A DNA stretch of 64,000 nucleotides from JAVWMQ01 sp036637375 (GTDB lineage: Bacteria > Bacillota > Clostridia > Peptostreptococcales > Anaerovoracaceae), in the NCBI GenBank assembly GCA_036637375.1, contig JAVWMQ010000003.1:10598-74597 (forward strand), in the 5' to 3' direction. How positions within the stretch are numbered: position 1 is the stretch's first letter; each line of letters opens with the position of its first letter. Position numbers and translations under genes: made by a program. This document shows positions 35,462 to 43,948 of this stretch, in pieces. A model generated the notes under the pieces. The model saw only the letters and a program-made list of their open reading frames with translations. It was not told where the DNA came from and ran no database searches.

Positions 35462-37072
35462 TTAAAAAGCGACAATTTCTCTTAGGGCTATTGATCCACT
35501 TGAAGTTTGGTCAAAATCAATTCCTATGGTTTTTAAACTTGCCATAGAAATATCCTTGAACATTGAAACTGGAATTCTAATTTGCTTCAAAAAAGTTCTT
35601 CCATCAAAGATTTCTATAATTTCATCCTTTGAGTTTTCAATTTTGTACATATCACCATCAGGATAATCTATTAAGTTACTCTTTGGCGGAATTGTTACTT
35701 TTGCTTTTTTGCCATTAATATCTTCTAATACAACGGTTAACCCCTGAGAATTCCTCTTTTTGTTTTGTTTCATGGAAGGGTCAATTGTAAGCCTTAGAGT
35801 AATTTCATTAAACATTGTTAAGTCCTGATCTTTTAAATCAAATTTAATACCCTGTCCCTCAGTTTCATAAGTATATCTTTCGACTTTAGTTTTGTTTCCA
35901 CCAAGTACTGGTATCACCAATCCATCAGCAGTATCATGCTTCTCTGTAGTTGCATCAATTAGAGATTCTCTAGTAACTTTTGGTGTCATGAAACTTGGTT
36001 TATCCGAATCAGAAACAAGTACCTTACCACCATTTTTAGAAATACTTGTAAATACCTTTAGATTGTCTATGGTTTCAATATTCTTTAAATTATTATCAAA
36101 AATAGTGTTTTCTTCATTCCCATCTAAAGTTGCCTTAGCTAAACTAACCGTATATTTGTTCAAAAAGTCACGTTGAGTCTGTGCTTTAATCTGCTTAGTT
36201 TTGTCAACTGGGATACCTTCGGCATCATTAATCTTTACAATTGTGTTGAAATAATTATGATTTGCATACCTTAACAATACTGCACTGTTCTTTTTTTGAT
36301 TAGTTGACTTTCTAATTTTTTCATAAATACCAAAGCCATCATGTGCAACAACATCTCCATCAAACTCAGGAACTAGGAAATTTATGCTATCTGTTTTTAC
36401 ATTAAATTTCATTCCAACAAAATTATCTGATGGTGCAAGCGCAAACATACTCTTTACTTTCATTCCATATTTTTGCTGCTCCTTGGCAAGGTCAAATATC
36501 AAAGTTCCACCTGTTGAATGACCAAGTAGCATTACATTATTAAAGTCAATCTTGTTTTTTAACTTAATGCCGTATTTGTTTTTCATCCCTTTGTTTAACT
36601 TCTTTAAAATCTTCATTTGTTCTTCAAAGATGAAAGGCGTTCTATATCTGTCCTCATTATCTCCGTTTGCCCAATGATATGCTGAATTTATATCAATTGA
36701 AATACCAAGATATCCGTTTTGTCCTAAATAATCCACAAGATACTTAAACCCTACATCATACCTTCTTAGATTGTCATTATCATGTTGACCATGCAAAATA
36801 ATTATAGGTTTAAGCTTGCCCTTTTGACTCTTTGGATAAGACATTATCCCTCTAAGCCTGTACGGCGAATCATGCCTTTTTTTGCTTGGTTTTTTGACAA
36901 CTCTTTTTCCAAAATCATAATTTACATATTTAGTATCAATCTTTTTTGATTCTGCTGTTGTCAAACTTGTTTGGTAAACTTCTTCTCTGTCACCTGTATT
37001 TGCACTAAAGGCCACTGCCGTCTGCGTTAACACAAGTATAATACAAATAAATAAACAAATCCTTTTTTTCAT
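35462..37072 (-). CDS. Secreted alpha/beta hydrolase with C-terminal beta-sandwich-like region
   Basis: A 536-residue exported protein with a signal peptide (about 1-24, ending AVAFSA). The hydrolase core has the oxyanion-type IILHGQHDND and the nucleophile elbow LGHSTGG (Ser near residue 185), with a late Asp and His region (DGDVVAHDGFG, RYANHNYF). From about 395 the sequence turns into beta-rich segments (FNEITLRLTIDPS, SSGSIALREIVAF) resembling a galactose-binding-like module. The substrate is unknown; esterase or cutinase-like activity on an outer polymer or lipid is possible. It lies 25 bases after the ATP-grasp gene and may be in the transporter operon. Confidence 0.8.
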   Translation of the reverse strand: MKKRICLFICIILVLTQTAVAFSANTGDREEVYQTSLTTAESKKIDTKYVNYDFGKRVVKKPSKKRHDSPYRLRGIMSYPKSQKGKLKPIIILHGQHDNDNLRRYDVGFKYLVDYLGQNGYLGISIDINSAYHWANGDNEDRYRTPFIFEEQMKILKKLNKGMKNKYGIKLKNKIDFNNVMLLGHSTGGTLIFDLAKEQQKYGMKVKSMFALAPSDNFVGMKFNVKTDSINFLVPEFDGDVVAHDGFGIYEKIRKSTNQKKNSAVLLRYANHNYFNTIVKINDAEGIPVDKTKQIKAQTQRDFLNKYTVSLAKATLDGNEENTIFDNNLKNIETIDNLKVFTSISKNGGKVLVSDSDKPSFMTPKVTRESLIDATTEKHDTADGLVIPVLGGNKTKVERYTYETEGQGIKFDLKDQDLTMFNEITLRLTIDPSMKQNKKRNSQGLTVVLEDINGKKAKVTIPPKSNLIDYPDGDMYKIENSKDEIIEIFDGRTFLKQIRIPVSMFKDISMASLKTIGIDFDQTSSGSIALREIVAF

Positions 37073-37097
37073 AACTATACCTATTCCTTCCTATTCT

Positions 37098-37916
37098 TTA
37101 TTCCTTCAAATACTCCTTAACTATATACTTAGCCATTTCTAGCATTAAGTCAAAACCAAATTCCTCTATATTATCCTCCGATGCATTTGAAACACTATTT
37201 ACATCTATAATTGCAAATCGCCCCTCACTTTCAATTACATCCATGCTACCACAAAATATTCCCATCAATTTAGCTGCATTCTTGCAGCTCTCAAGTATTT
37301 CCCCTTGGCAATCATAATAATGCTCATATTTAGAGCCCAAATGATAAGCACTCAAACCATCACTTGTAACACTCCTCTTCATTACAGAAAAAATCTCTCC
37401 ACCGATTATCTCAACTCTAGTTACAAATCCCTTGGTTGGCTCAACGTATTCTTCCATTAACATATCCATATCGGGTAATTCTAACCCCTCAAAGGTTTCC
37501 TTATCCCTCACAACAAAAGTGTACGTCGTTCTCCCACCGCAGTTTGGTTTAATAATCATAGGATATGAAGGCTCATTGAGAATTTTAGGTGCAGGAATAT
37601 TATTGCTATGCAAAAATTCCGTAGCATATCTTTTGTCTATTTCAAAAAAATGTGCCTTGCCCTCATTGAATAATGGAATCCCCTTATCCTCAATAATGTT
37701 GATTATCTCTGGCATTTTATCTAACGCCTCTTTGTGCATTCTAAAAACACTACTTGCAAAAATCCTATTTACGATTAATTTGTGTTTAGTTATCTCCTCA
37801 ATTTTAACATCTTCTTGAAGGTCAATAAGTTCGCACGATACACCAAGCTCCTCAATATACTTTTTTAATACAAATGAAGACCATTCTTTTGACTCATATA
37901 AAACACCTATACTCAT
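37098..37916 (-). CDS. ATP-grasp ligase (RimK/LysX-like)
   Basis: A 272-residue ATP-grasp protein. It has an N-terminal pre-ATP-grasp region, the Lys-containing MIIKPNCGGRTT loop, LMEEYVEPTKG at the adenine site, and a metal-binding end in GSMDVIESEGRFAIIDVNSVSNASED. The architecture matches RimK/LysX-type carboxylate-amine ligases that add amino acids to a carboxyl group; the substrate is not evident. It overlaps the amino-acid ABC ATPase by 4 bases, strongly suggesting it acts on the transported compound or a product made from it. The ATG at 37916 fits GGAG spacing better than a GTG at 37925. Confidence 0.82.
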   Translation of the reverse strand: MSIGVLYESKEWSSFVLKKYIEELGVSCELIDLQEDVKIEEITKHKLIVNRIFASSVFRMHKEALDKMPEIINIIEDKGIPLFNEGKAHFFEIDKRYATEFLHSNNIPAPKILNEPSYPMIIKPNCGGRTTYTFVVRDKETFEGLELPDMDMLMEEYVEPTKGFVTRVEIIGGEIFSVMKRSVTSDGLSAYHLGSKYEHYYDCQGEILESCKNAAKLMGIFCGSMDVIESEGRFAIIDVNSVSNASEDNIEEFGFDLMLEMAKYIVKEYLKE

Positions 37917-38647
37917 ACATTCCACTCCAATAATTTCCCCAAAAACTTCTTTAATTCATCTGTCTTAGGATTAGCAAAAACTTCATCGCTACTCCCAAAT
38001 TCACTAATTACACCATTTGATATAAATGCTACTTTTTCACAGGCATGACGTGCAAAACCCATTTCGTGGGTTACAATAATAAACTTTATGTCGCTTTTCT
38101 TTAGTTCATTAATCATATCCAAAACTTCTGTAGTATATTCTGGATCCAGTGCCGATGTAGGTTCATCAAGTAATAGCAGCTTAGGCATTGGTGCAATAGC
38201 TCTAGCAATTGAAATTCTCTGCTGCTGCCCTCCGCTAAGCTGTGACGGATATTTGTTTGCCTCCTCCAAAAGTCCAAACCTTTCAAGAAGATCCATAGCC
38301 ATTTTTGTTGCCTCTTGCCTATCTATATTATGCACAACAACTAATGGTCTAATAATATTTTCTATTGCTGTCATATGTTTGAATAAGCCTTCCTTTTGAA
38401 AAACAAATCCAATTTTACGTCTATATTCAATTAATAAATTTTCTTTAGTTGGTAGACTTTCTCCATCCACCTCTAATGCTCCTTGATCAAAGATTTCAAG
38501 CCCAGCCAAAATCCTCAAAAATGTAGATTTGCCACAACCTGATGGTCCAATAATTGCCAAGGTATTAATTTCATCTGTCAGATTTAATCCATCTAAAACA
38601 ACTTTTTTGTTATATGCTTTGACTAATGACTTTACATTAATTTTCAT
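37913..38647 (-). CDS. Amino-acid ABC transporter ATP-binding protein
   Basis: A 244-residue polar-amino-acid-type ATPase. Walker A is GPSGCGKST, the signature [16 protein letters not shown], Walker B LLLLDEPTSALDP, and the H-loop His is in FIIVTHEMGFA. It powers uptake through the permease encoded upstream, whose stop codon it overlaps. The ATG at 38647 is chosen; a TTG two codons earlier is possible. Confidence 0.93.
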   Translation of the reverse strand: MKINVKSLVKAYNKKVVLDGLNLTDEINTLAIIGPSGCGKSTFLRILAGLEIFDQGALEVDGESLPTKENLLIEYRRKIGFVFQKEGLFKHMTAIENIIRPLVVVHNIDRQEATKMAMDLLERFGLLEEANKYPSQLSGGQQQRISIARAIAPMPKLLLLDEPTSALDPEYTTEVLDMINELKKSDIKFIIVTHEMGFARHACEKVAFISNGVISEFGSSDEVFANPKTDELKKFLGKLLEWNV

Positions 38648-39410
38648 AATCAAACCTGCTTTCTAGTTTATCTGAAATAAGTGATAGTGGCATTGTAATG
38701 CACAAGTACAAAATTCCAAGAAACATATAACACTCAAATAATTTGAAATTGTCCGCACTAATCTCGCGCATTGTCTGTGTTAATTCAATCACAGCAATAG
38801 TCGATAGAAGCGACGAATCCTTTACAATTGAGGCGAACTGTCCTGTCAATGCTGGAACTGTTCTAGCCAATAACTGCGGCATTATAACATGCTTAATTGT
38901 TTGGTTCTTGTTAAACCCAACAGCCTTTGCCGCCTCAATTTGAATGCTATCAATTCCAAGCAAGCTCCCTCTAATAATTTCTGATATGTAAGCTCCCTCA
39001 AAAACAGATAATATAATGACACCTGAAATAAATCGGTTATCTACACCCCAAGCTGTTCCAATTATATAATAGAACAAGTAAATCTGCATAATTAGTGGCG
39101 TACCTCTAATTATCTTTACATAGACTAAAGCCAAATATTTCAAAGGAAGTATACCCGAATTTTGGCACACTGCTGCTGTAACTCCCAGTATTAAACTCAA
39201 AACTAAACTCATCAAGCTAAGAGATAATGTCATCCAAAATCCTTGCCAAATTCTATCCTTGAAATTCCCAATAAATGAAAAGTCTAAACTATCACTTATT
39301 GCTAACAAAAAGCTCCACATAATTGCAATTAACACCATGGCTACAAATACAACGTTAAAAGACTTTTTAATTAACGAAACTTCCTCATTTTTTTTAACTG
39401 TAAAAATCAT
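38637..39410 (-). CDS. Amino-acid ABC transporter permease
   Basis: A 257-residue His/Glu/Gln/Arg/opine-type permease with about five membrane helices. The EAA loop IEAAKAVGFNKNQTIKHVIMPQLL contacts the ATPase, and VYVKIIRGTPLIMQIYLFYY is the family N-terminal motif. It lies between the binding protein and the ATPase genes. A single permease is encoded, so the transporter is probably a homodimer. Confidence 0.93.
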   Translation of the reverse strand: MIFTVKKNEEVSLIKKSFNVVFVAMVLIAIMWSFLLAISDSLDFSFIGNFKDRIWQGFWMTLSLSLMSLVLSLILGVTAAVCQNSGILPLKYLALVYVKIIRGTPLIMQIYLFYYIIGTAWGVDNRFISGVIILSVFEGAYISEIIRGSLLGIDSIQIEAAKAVGFNKNQTIKHVIMPQLLARTVPALTGQFASIVKDSSLLSTIAVIELTQTMREISADNFKLFECYMFLGILYLCITMPLSLISDKLESRFDYEN

Positions 39411-39424
39411 AAACTACCTTTTAT

Positions 39425-40240
39425 CTACTTGATATCAAAAAACCACTTAAAGCCTTTTGCCTCGAATGCTGCCTTTTCTTTCTTTAAATATTTATCAGTT
39501 AGCTTGTCAAAGCCACCGTCTTTGGTATACTTAGCAATAAATTCATTTAACTTGCTCTGAAGCTCCTTATTGCCTTTTTTGACTGCCACTCCCCACTGTT
39601 CTGGCTTTTGTTCTTTAATAAACAGTGTCTTTGTGCTATTTTCGTTTCTTTGATTATTCCTGTAAATAGTTAATTGGTCATATATGAAACCATCTGCCTT
39701 GCCTTGAGCTACTTCTGTAACGCAAGCGCTTTCGTCTGCAAGTTTAACAATCTTTGCATTGCTCAAATTTTTGTCCGCAAATAGAGCGCCAGTTGATCCT
39801 GTCTTAACTGCTATAACCTTACCTTTTTTATTTAGCTCTTTGACATTTTTGACATCTGTATTCTTGTTTAACAAAAATGCAAGCATTGCATTTGCATAAG
39901 GCTCACTAAAGTCAACCGTATCCTTTCTCTCGTCTGTAATGGTCATTGATGACATTACCATATCTACTTTGTTTGTTTCAAGAGATGGTATTAATCCATC
40001 CCATGATGTATTAACAATCTCTACTTCTTTGCCAATGTACTCCCCAAAAGCTTTTGCAAAATCCGGACTAATTCCTATTGGATCTCCTGCTTTATCTTTA
40101 GTTTCAAAAGGCGGATATGCTAGTTCCATACCTACAATCAGTTTATCTTCATTAATTGTCATTCCTTGTTTTTCTTTGCCACAGCTTGCTAAGCTGACTA
40201 CTAGAACCATTGCTAGTGCTACGCTAATTATTCTTTTCAT
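39425..40240 (-). CDS. Amino-acid ABC transporter substrate-binding lipoprotein
   Basis: A 271-residue family-3 solute-binding protein. The lipobox is LVVSLASCG with the acylated Cys near residue 20. The core shows GMELAYPPFETKD, ISPDFAKAFGEYIGKEVEIV, VDMVMSSMTITDERKDTVDFS and AVKTGSTGALF. Ligand type (polar or charged amino acid) cannot be fixed. It is the first gene of the transporter-ligase-hydrolase cluster, with AAGGGGA before the ATG. No convincing promoter was found in the AT-rich DNA upstream (40241-40330). Confidence 0.93.
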   Translation of the reverse strand: MKRIISVALAMVLVVSLASCGKEKQGMTINEDKLIVGMELAYPPFETKDKAGDPIGISPDFAKAFGEYIGKEVEIVNTSWDGLIPSLETNKVDMVMSSMTITDERKDTVDFSEPYANAMLAFLLNKNTDVKNVKELNKKGKVIAVKTGSTGALFADKNLSNAKIVKLADESACVTEVAQGKADGFIYDQLTIYRNNQRNENSTKTLFIKEQKPEQWGVAVKKGNKELQSKLNEFIAKYTKDGGFDKLTDKYLKKEKAAFEAKGFKWFFDIK

Positions 40241-40326
40241 TTTTTCCCCTTATTTATCACTATAATTAATATTTGTCTCTCTAACTCAACTTATTTTAAC
40301 ATAATAAGTATAAAAATAAATGATTA

Positions 40327-40340
40327 TTAAGATATCTTAA
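40327..40340. repeat. 14-bp perfect palindrome
   Basis: TTAAGATATCTTAA lies about 87 bases upstream of the binding-protein start codon, in the otherwise empty stretch between the transporter operon and the CRISPR array (40241-40392). It may be an operator for the transporter operon; function unknown. Confidence 0.4.
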
Positions 40341-40392
40341 GGAAAAAATTTGATGTTGACTGGGTTGTTTGCATCGTTAGGTATTTTGTTGG

Positions 40393-40420
40393 ACAAAAAA
40401 GAAGCCTAAACAGCTCCTTT
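40393..40420 (-). terminator. probable terminator of the CRISPR array transcript
   Basis: Read on the minus strand, the stem AAGGAGC / GCTTCTT (one G-U pair) with a short loop is followed by TTTTTTG, about 50 bases beyond the degenerate terminal repeat. This position fits an array transcribed on the minus strand. Confidence 0.6.
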
Positions 40421-40472
40421 GTGGTTGCTATTAAGTTGTTCTTAGTAATAAAATACTTGTGATTTGTAAGAA

Positions 40473-42030
40473 GCATTGTTGCTATCGAGGGTTACACCAT
40501 ATGAAAGACCTCTTTAGTTTTGCCATCAATTTCAATGTTTTATTACTATACAAGATTACACCATTCTCAAACCCTTGTCCACCGCATTGGTATAGCTTGT
40601 AGGTTTTATTACTATACAAGATTACACCATTCTCAAACGACTACCTCACCACTCTCTAGGTTGTTTCGGTTTTATTACTATACAAGATTACACCATTCTC
40701 AAACGGTTGAAGAGGCTTATGAGATTATGCACGAAGTTTTATTACTATACAAGATTACACCATTCTCAAACGTGATTTGTACATTTATATGCCAATGCTG
40801 CGTTTTATTACTATACAAGATTACACCATTCTCAAACCGTCACAACTTGAGCAGTAAAAGTATTCATGTTTTATTACTATACAAGATTACACCATTCTCA
40901 AACCCAAATCGTGGTGCAATCTATTTCAAATTTGTTTTATTACTATACAAGATTACACCATTCTCAAACCCATTATCATTGAGGGTTAGGACAACCTCAG
41001 TTTTATTACTATACAAGATTACACCATTCTCAAACTATCTCACTTTTATCTTATCGAATGCTGCTGTTTTATTACTATACAAGATTACACCATTCTCAAA
41101 CGACCATATACGAAATATTCAAAAATGCAAAGTTTTATTACTATACAAGATTACACCATTCTCAAACGCTGATGATAACCTATTTTTAGGGGTAGAGGTT
41201 TTATTACTATACAAGATTACACCATTCTCAAACTAGCTCTTTGCAATTGCTATACATATCATCGTTTTATTACTATACAAGATTACACCATTCTCAAACA
41301 CATATCATTTTTTGCTTGTCAACTATTTAGTTTTATTACTATACAAGATTACACCATTCTCAAACCTGACGGCAGGTTTGACTCAAGAGAGCTAAGTTTT
41401 ATTACTATACAAGATTACACCATTCTCAAACAGTGTTGGAAGTGAGAAGGGGCGACTTACTGTTTTATTACTATACAAGATTACACCATTCTCAAACGCG
41501 TTAGATGGTAGTCCAATGTTAAATATTAGTTTTATTACTATACAAGATTACACCATTCTCAAACTAAATATACAAGTCACCGTACCGTCCTTCCGTTTTA
41601 TTACTATACAAGATTACACCATTCTCAAACTTAACGTTTCCTCACAAATTCAAGAAGTTTGTTTTATTACTATACAAGATTACACCATTCTCAAACTTCA
41701 GTTCAGCTTGCCAGTACCATTCATGAGTTTTATTACTATACAAGATTACACCATTCTCAAACCATAGAGGGCTTGGTTGGAGATTATGTATTGTTTTATT
41801 ACTATACAAGATTACACCATTCTCAAACCAATTTACAATTTGACCTGGTGACGGTGCAGTTTTATTACTATACAAGATTACACCATTCTCAAACNNNNNN
41901 NNNNNNNNNNNNNNNNNNNNNNNNNNNNNNNNNNNNNNNNNNNNNNNNNNNNNNNNNNNNNNNNNNNNNNNNNNNNNNNNNNNNNNNNNNNNNNGTTTTA
42001 TTACTATACAAGATTACACCATTCTCAAAC
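40473..42030 (-). CRISPR. Type II-A CRISPR array, 22 perfect visible repeats plus a degenerate terminal repeat
   Basis: The 36-bp repeat starts GTTTGAGAATGG and ends AGTAATAAAAC on the minus strand. Perfect copies begin (plus coordinates) at 40537, 40603, 40669, 40736, then every 66-67 bases to 41859, and one more at 41995-42030. Spacers are 30-31 bp. A copy with 22 of 36 matches lies at 40473-40508, separated by 28 bp, marking the old (trailer) end. The leader is at 42031-42094, next to csn2, so transcription is on the minus strand with the cas genes. The N block at 41895-41994 hides an unknown number of leader-proximal units. Confidence 0.97.
41895..41994. other. Assembly gap of 100 N inside the CRISPR array
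   Basis: Exactly 100 undefined bases lie between two perfect repeats, a conventional placeholder for a gap of unknown size. The newest spacers should lie here. Confidence 0.95.
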
Positions 42031-42080
42031 GTCAAATGTAGTGCCACCACAACACCGTAATCCAATATAGTACTATATAT

Positions 42081-42109
42081 ATTATACACCTTATTTAGAT
42101 TTCGCACAA
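42081..42109 (-). promoter_or_regulatory. CRISPR leader promoter
   Basis: Minus-strand TATAAT (42081-42086) with TTGTGC (42104-42109) 17 bases upstream, overlapping the end of csn2. The leader ends ACATTTGAC at the first repeat, similar to the ATTTGAG leader-end motif used for adaptation in many II-A systems. Confidence 0.6.
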
Positions 42110-42769
42110 ATCATTATCAATTATTAATTTATTTTCATGTTCCCTTAACATATTATCAACATCTATACTTTCTATTAACAACAACCCTATCTTTTCATAA
42201 AAAGAACATTTATAAATTTCTTCTATCTCTTGGTTATCGAAATACATATGCAAATTAAATAATACTATCAATTTAATCCCACCATATCGCGCAATAATTG
42301 TAATATAGTTAATAACACTTTCTAGCAGTTCACTGTTATTGCTCTCATATTCAACCTTAGCTAGTTTAACCAAATCACTTACAGTAATTTTGTGTCCATA
42401 AATTGGTGAAATATGATTTGCTACTGCAATATTTTCCAAAAAAGTAGTGATTTGAGATTGAATAGCCATACTATCTAAGTAGAATTCTTCACCCATAGCA
42501 ATTCCTTCAATATCTTTTTGTAATTTCAGTACATTACTTTTATTGTTAATATCTATTCTCAAAACATCTGAAATAGCAACAATATTTTTATTTATCTCCA
42601 GTTCCATTATATCATCAAATAACAAAAATCCCCCTTCAAGACCATCTATTTGCCCTAATATTTCTGATGCAATTTCTCGAAAAAATTTCTTGTTTTCTAT
42701 GATTAATAGATTGACAATGTTTTCTTTGATATCTATCTTATGATCAATTTTTTTATGCACTAATTTCAT
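42095..42769 (-). CDS. csn2: Csn2, type II-A adaptation protein
   Basis: A 224-residue Csn2-family protein, the subtype-defining fourth gene of type II-A loci. Csn2 forms a calcium-dependent ring tetramer that slides on DNA ends and joins Cas9, Cas1 and Cas2 in spacer acquisition. Similarity is mostly of fold and context: it has the usual length, an N-terminal MKLVHKKIDHKIDI strand region and a C-terminal helical half. It overlaps cas2 by 4 bases and is followed after 64 bases by the array. Confidence 0.88.
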   Translation of the reverse strand: MKLVHKKIDHKIDIKENIVNLLIIENKKFFREIASEILGQIDGLEGGFLLFDDIMELEINKNIVAISDVLRIDINNKSNVLKLQKDIEGIAMGEEFYLDSMAIQSQITTFLENIAVANHISPIYGHKITVSDLVKLAKVEYESNNSELLESVINYITIIARYGGIKLIVLFNLHMYFDNQEIEEIYKCSFYEKIGLLLIESIDVDNMLREHENKLIIDNDLCEI

Positions 42770-43086
42770 AATATCAATAGCCTTTCATCACTATTAATAA
42801 CCTCATTAATAGCATCGCCTACTACAACTTCTATTTTGTTATATTGCTTCTCTGTAATCACCATCATTTGTACTAAACCATGCAATGGTTTCTCTTTTCT
42901 CACGTTCCCAATCAATGCATTTGCCGCTGTAGTATTTAATGCAATCTTGCTGTATACTGATTGTTGCATCATAACAAATCCAGATTTAATTAGAAACTTT
43001 CTAAATCTAGAGTATTCTCTTCTATCTAACCCTGTCACCATAGGTAAATCAAAAAAAACTATAACTCGCATAAATCTATAACTCAT
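42766..43086 (-). CDS. cas2: CRISPR-associated endonuclease Cas2
   Basis: A 106-residue ferredoxin-fold protein beginning MSYRFMRVIVFFDLP, a form typical of type II-A Cas2, with the conserved Asp13 after the first strand and SRFRKFLIKSGF. Together with Cas1 it integrates new spacers; catalysis by Cas2 itself is not required. It overlaps cas1 by 11 bases and csn2 by 4 bases. Confidence 0.95.
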   Translation of the reverse strand: MSYRFMRVIVFFDLPMVTGLDRREYSRFRKFLIKSGFVMMQQSVYSKIALNTTAANALIGNVRKEKPLHGLVQMMVITEKQYNKIEVVVGDAINEVINSDERLLIL

Positions 43087-43948
43087 TTCTATAAAACCTT
43101 ATCAAATCAATATCATTTCCATTTAATGCTTCAAATATACTCTTGCAATATATGCTAATAGCATTGCTAACATATTGTTTTTTGTCATCAATTATTACAT
43201 ATTTATTTAAAACTTTAAGTATATCAATTTTCTCTTCATGCTCAAATTTTTGTGGCATAATATCATAAACAGCACGATCAACCAAGACCCTAAATGGTTC
43301 CATCAAATCCGATGCAAAATTGAAATCATTATATAAATTTTTGTGAAACAATCCTAGCTGTGTAATATATCCATTAGACACGATTACTCTACTAAATGCC
43401 GATAAAATTATTCCATAACCATAATTTAATGCTGCATTTATAGGCAAATCCGCCGTTCTTGTAAACCCGGCACCAAATAATGAATTAAAATATACTTTTG
43501 CTGCATGCCCTTCTCTATTTGTGGCATCATAATGGTGCATTTGCTCGACATATCCTAAAATAGTATTATATGTTTCATCACCAATTTCTTTTAGAAATTC
43601 AGCTTGTTTACGCAGTTTCTCAGAAATAATTTCTGTCCACACTAGTTCTTTGATTTCATGTCTCCATGCAATCTGTTCTCTTACTTTTCCACTTGTATCA
43701 TGGCTGCCATAAAATGGTAGTAATGTGCTAGATGGATTTCTCTTTTCATCGCAAAATATTACCTTTATCTTTCTCTTTGTTAATTCGGTCAAAAGAACAC
43801 CCGTAATAGATACTGCTGTTGATTCTACAATTAATATATTAATTTCACTTAAATGCACCTTTTTTATTTCATCTGTTCTAATTACCATATAGCCAAGCTT
43901 GAAATCAAGCTTGGCTCTTTGAGTAATAACTACTGTTCTCCAACTCAT
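43076..43948 (-). CDS. cas1: CRISPR-associated integrase Cas1
   Basis: A 290-residue Cas1. Metal ligands are Glu146 in DATNREGHAAKVYF, His202 in LGLFHKNLYND and Glu217 in FASDLMEPFR, all intact, so the adaptation machinery should be active. It starts MSWRTVVIT, common in type II-A. The start overlaps the cas9 stop by 4 bases (ATGA). Confidence 0.96.
   Translation of the reverse strand: MSWRTVVITQRAKLDFKLGYMVIRTDEIKKVHLSEINILIVESTAVSITGVLLTELTKRKIKVIFCDEKRNPSSTLLPFYGSHDTSGKVREQIAWRHEIKELVWTEIISEKLRKQAEFLKEIGDETYNTILGYVEQMHHYDATNREGHAAKVYFNSLFGAGFTRTADLPINAALNYGYGIILSAFSRVIVSNGYITQLGLFHKNLYNDFNFASDLMEPFRVLVDRAVYDIMPQKFEHEEKIDILKVLNKYVIIDDKKQYVSNAISIYCKSIFEALNGNDIDLIRFYRNEL

Noticed and set aside
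40443..40456. TAGTAATAAAATAC resembling an inverted repeat end
   Set aside because: It matches about 12 bases of AT-rich repeat sequence in the opposite orientation, which can occur by chance here.
40473..40508. Degenerate repeat as a second tracrRNA anti-repeat
   Set aside because: It is spaced almost exactly one array unit from the last repeat, and no nexus or terminator follows on the plus strand; a decayed terminal repeat explains it better.
40520..42060. Open frames of up to 238 codons on both strands encoding repeated YYYTRLHHSQT or FENGVILYSNKT units
   Set aside because: They are direct translations of the CRISPR repeats, with spacers supplying the variable part; there is no ribosome binding site, and the unit length is exactly one repeat plus spacer.
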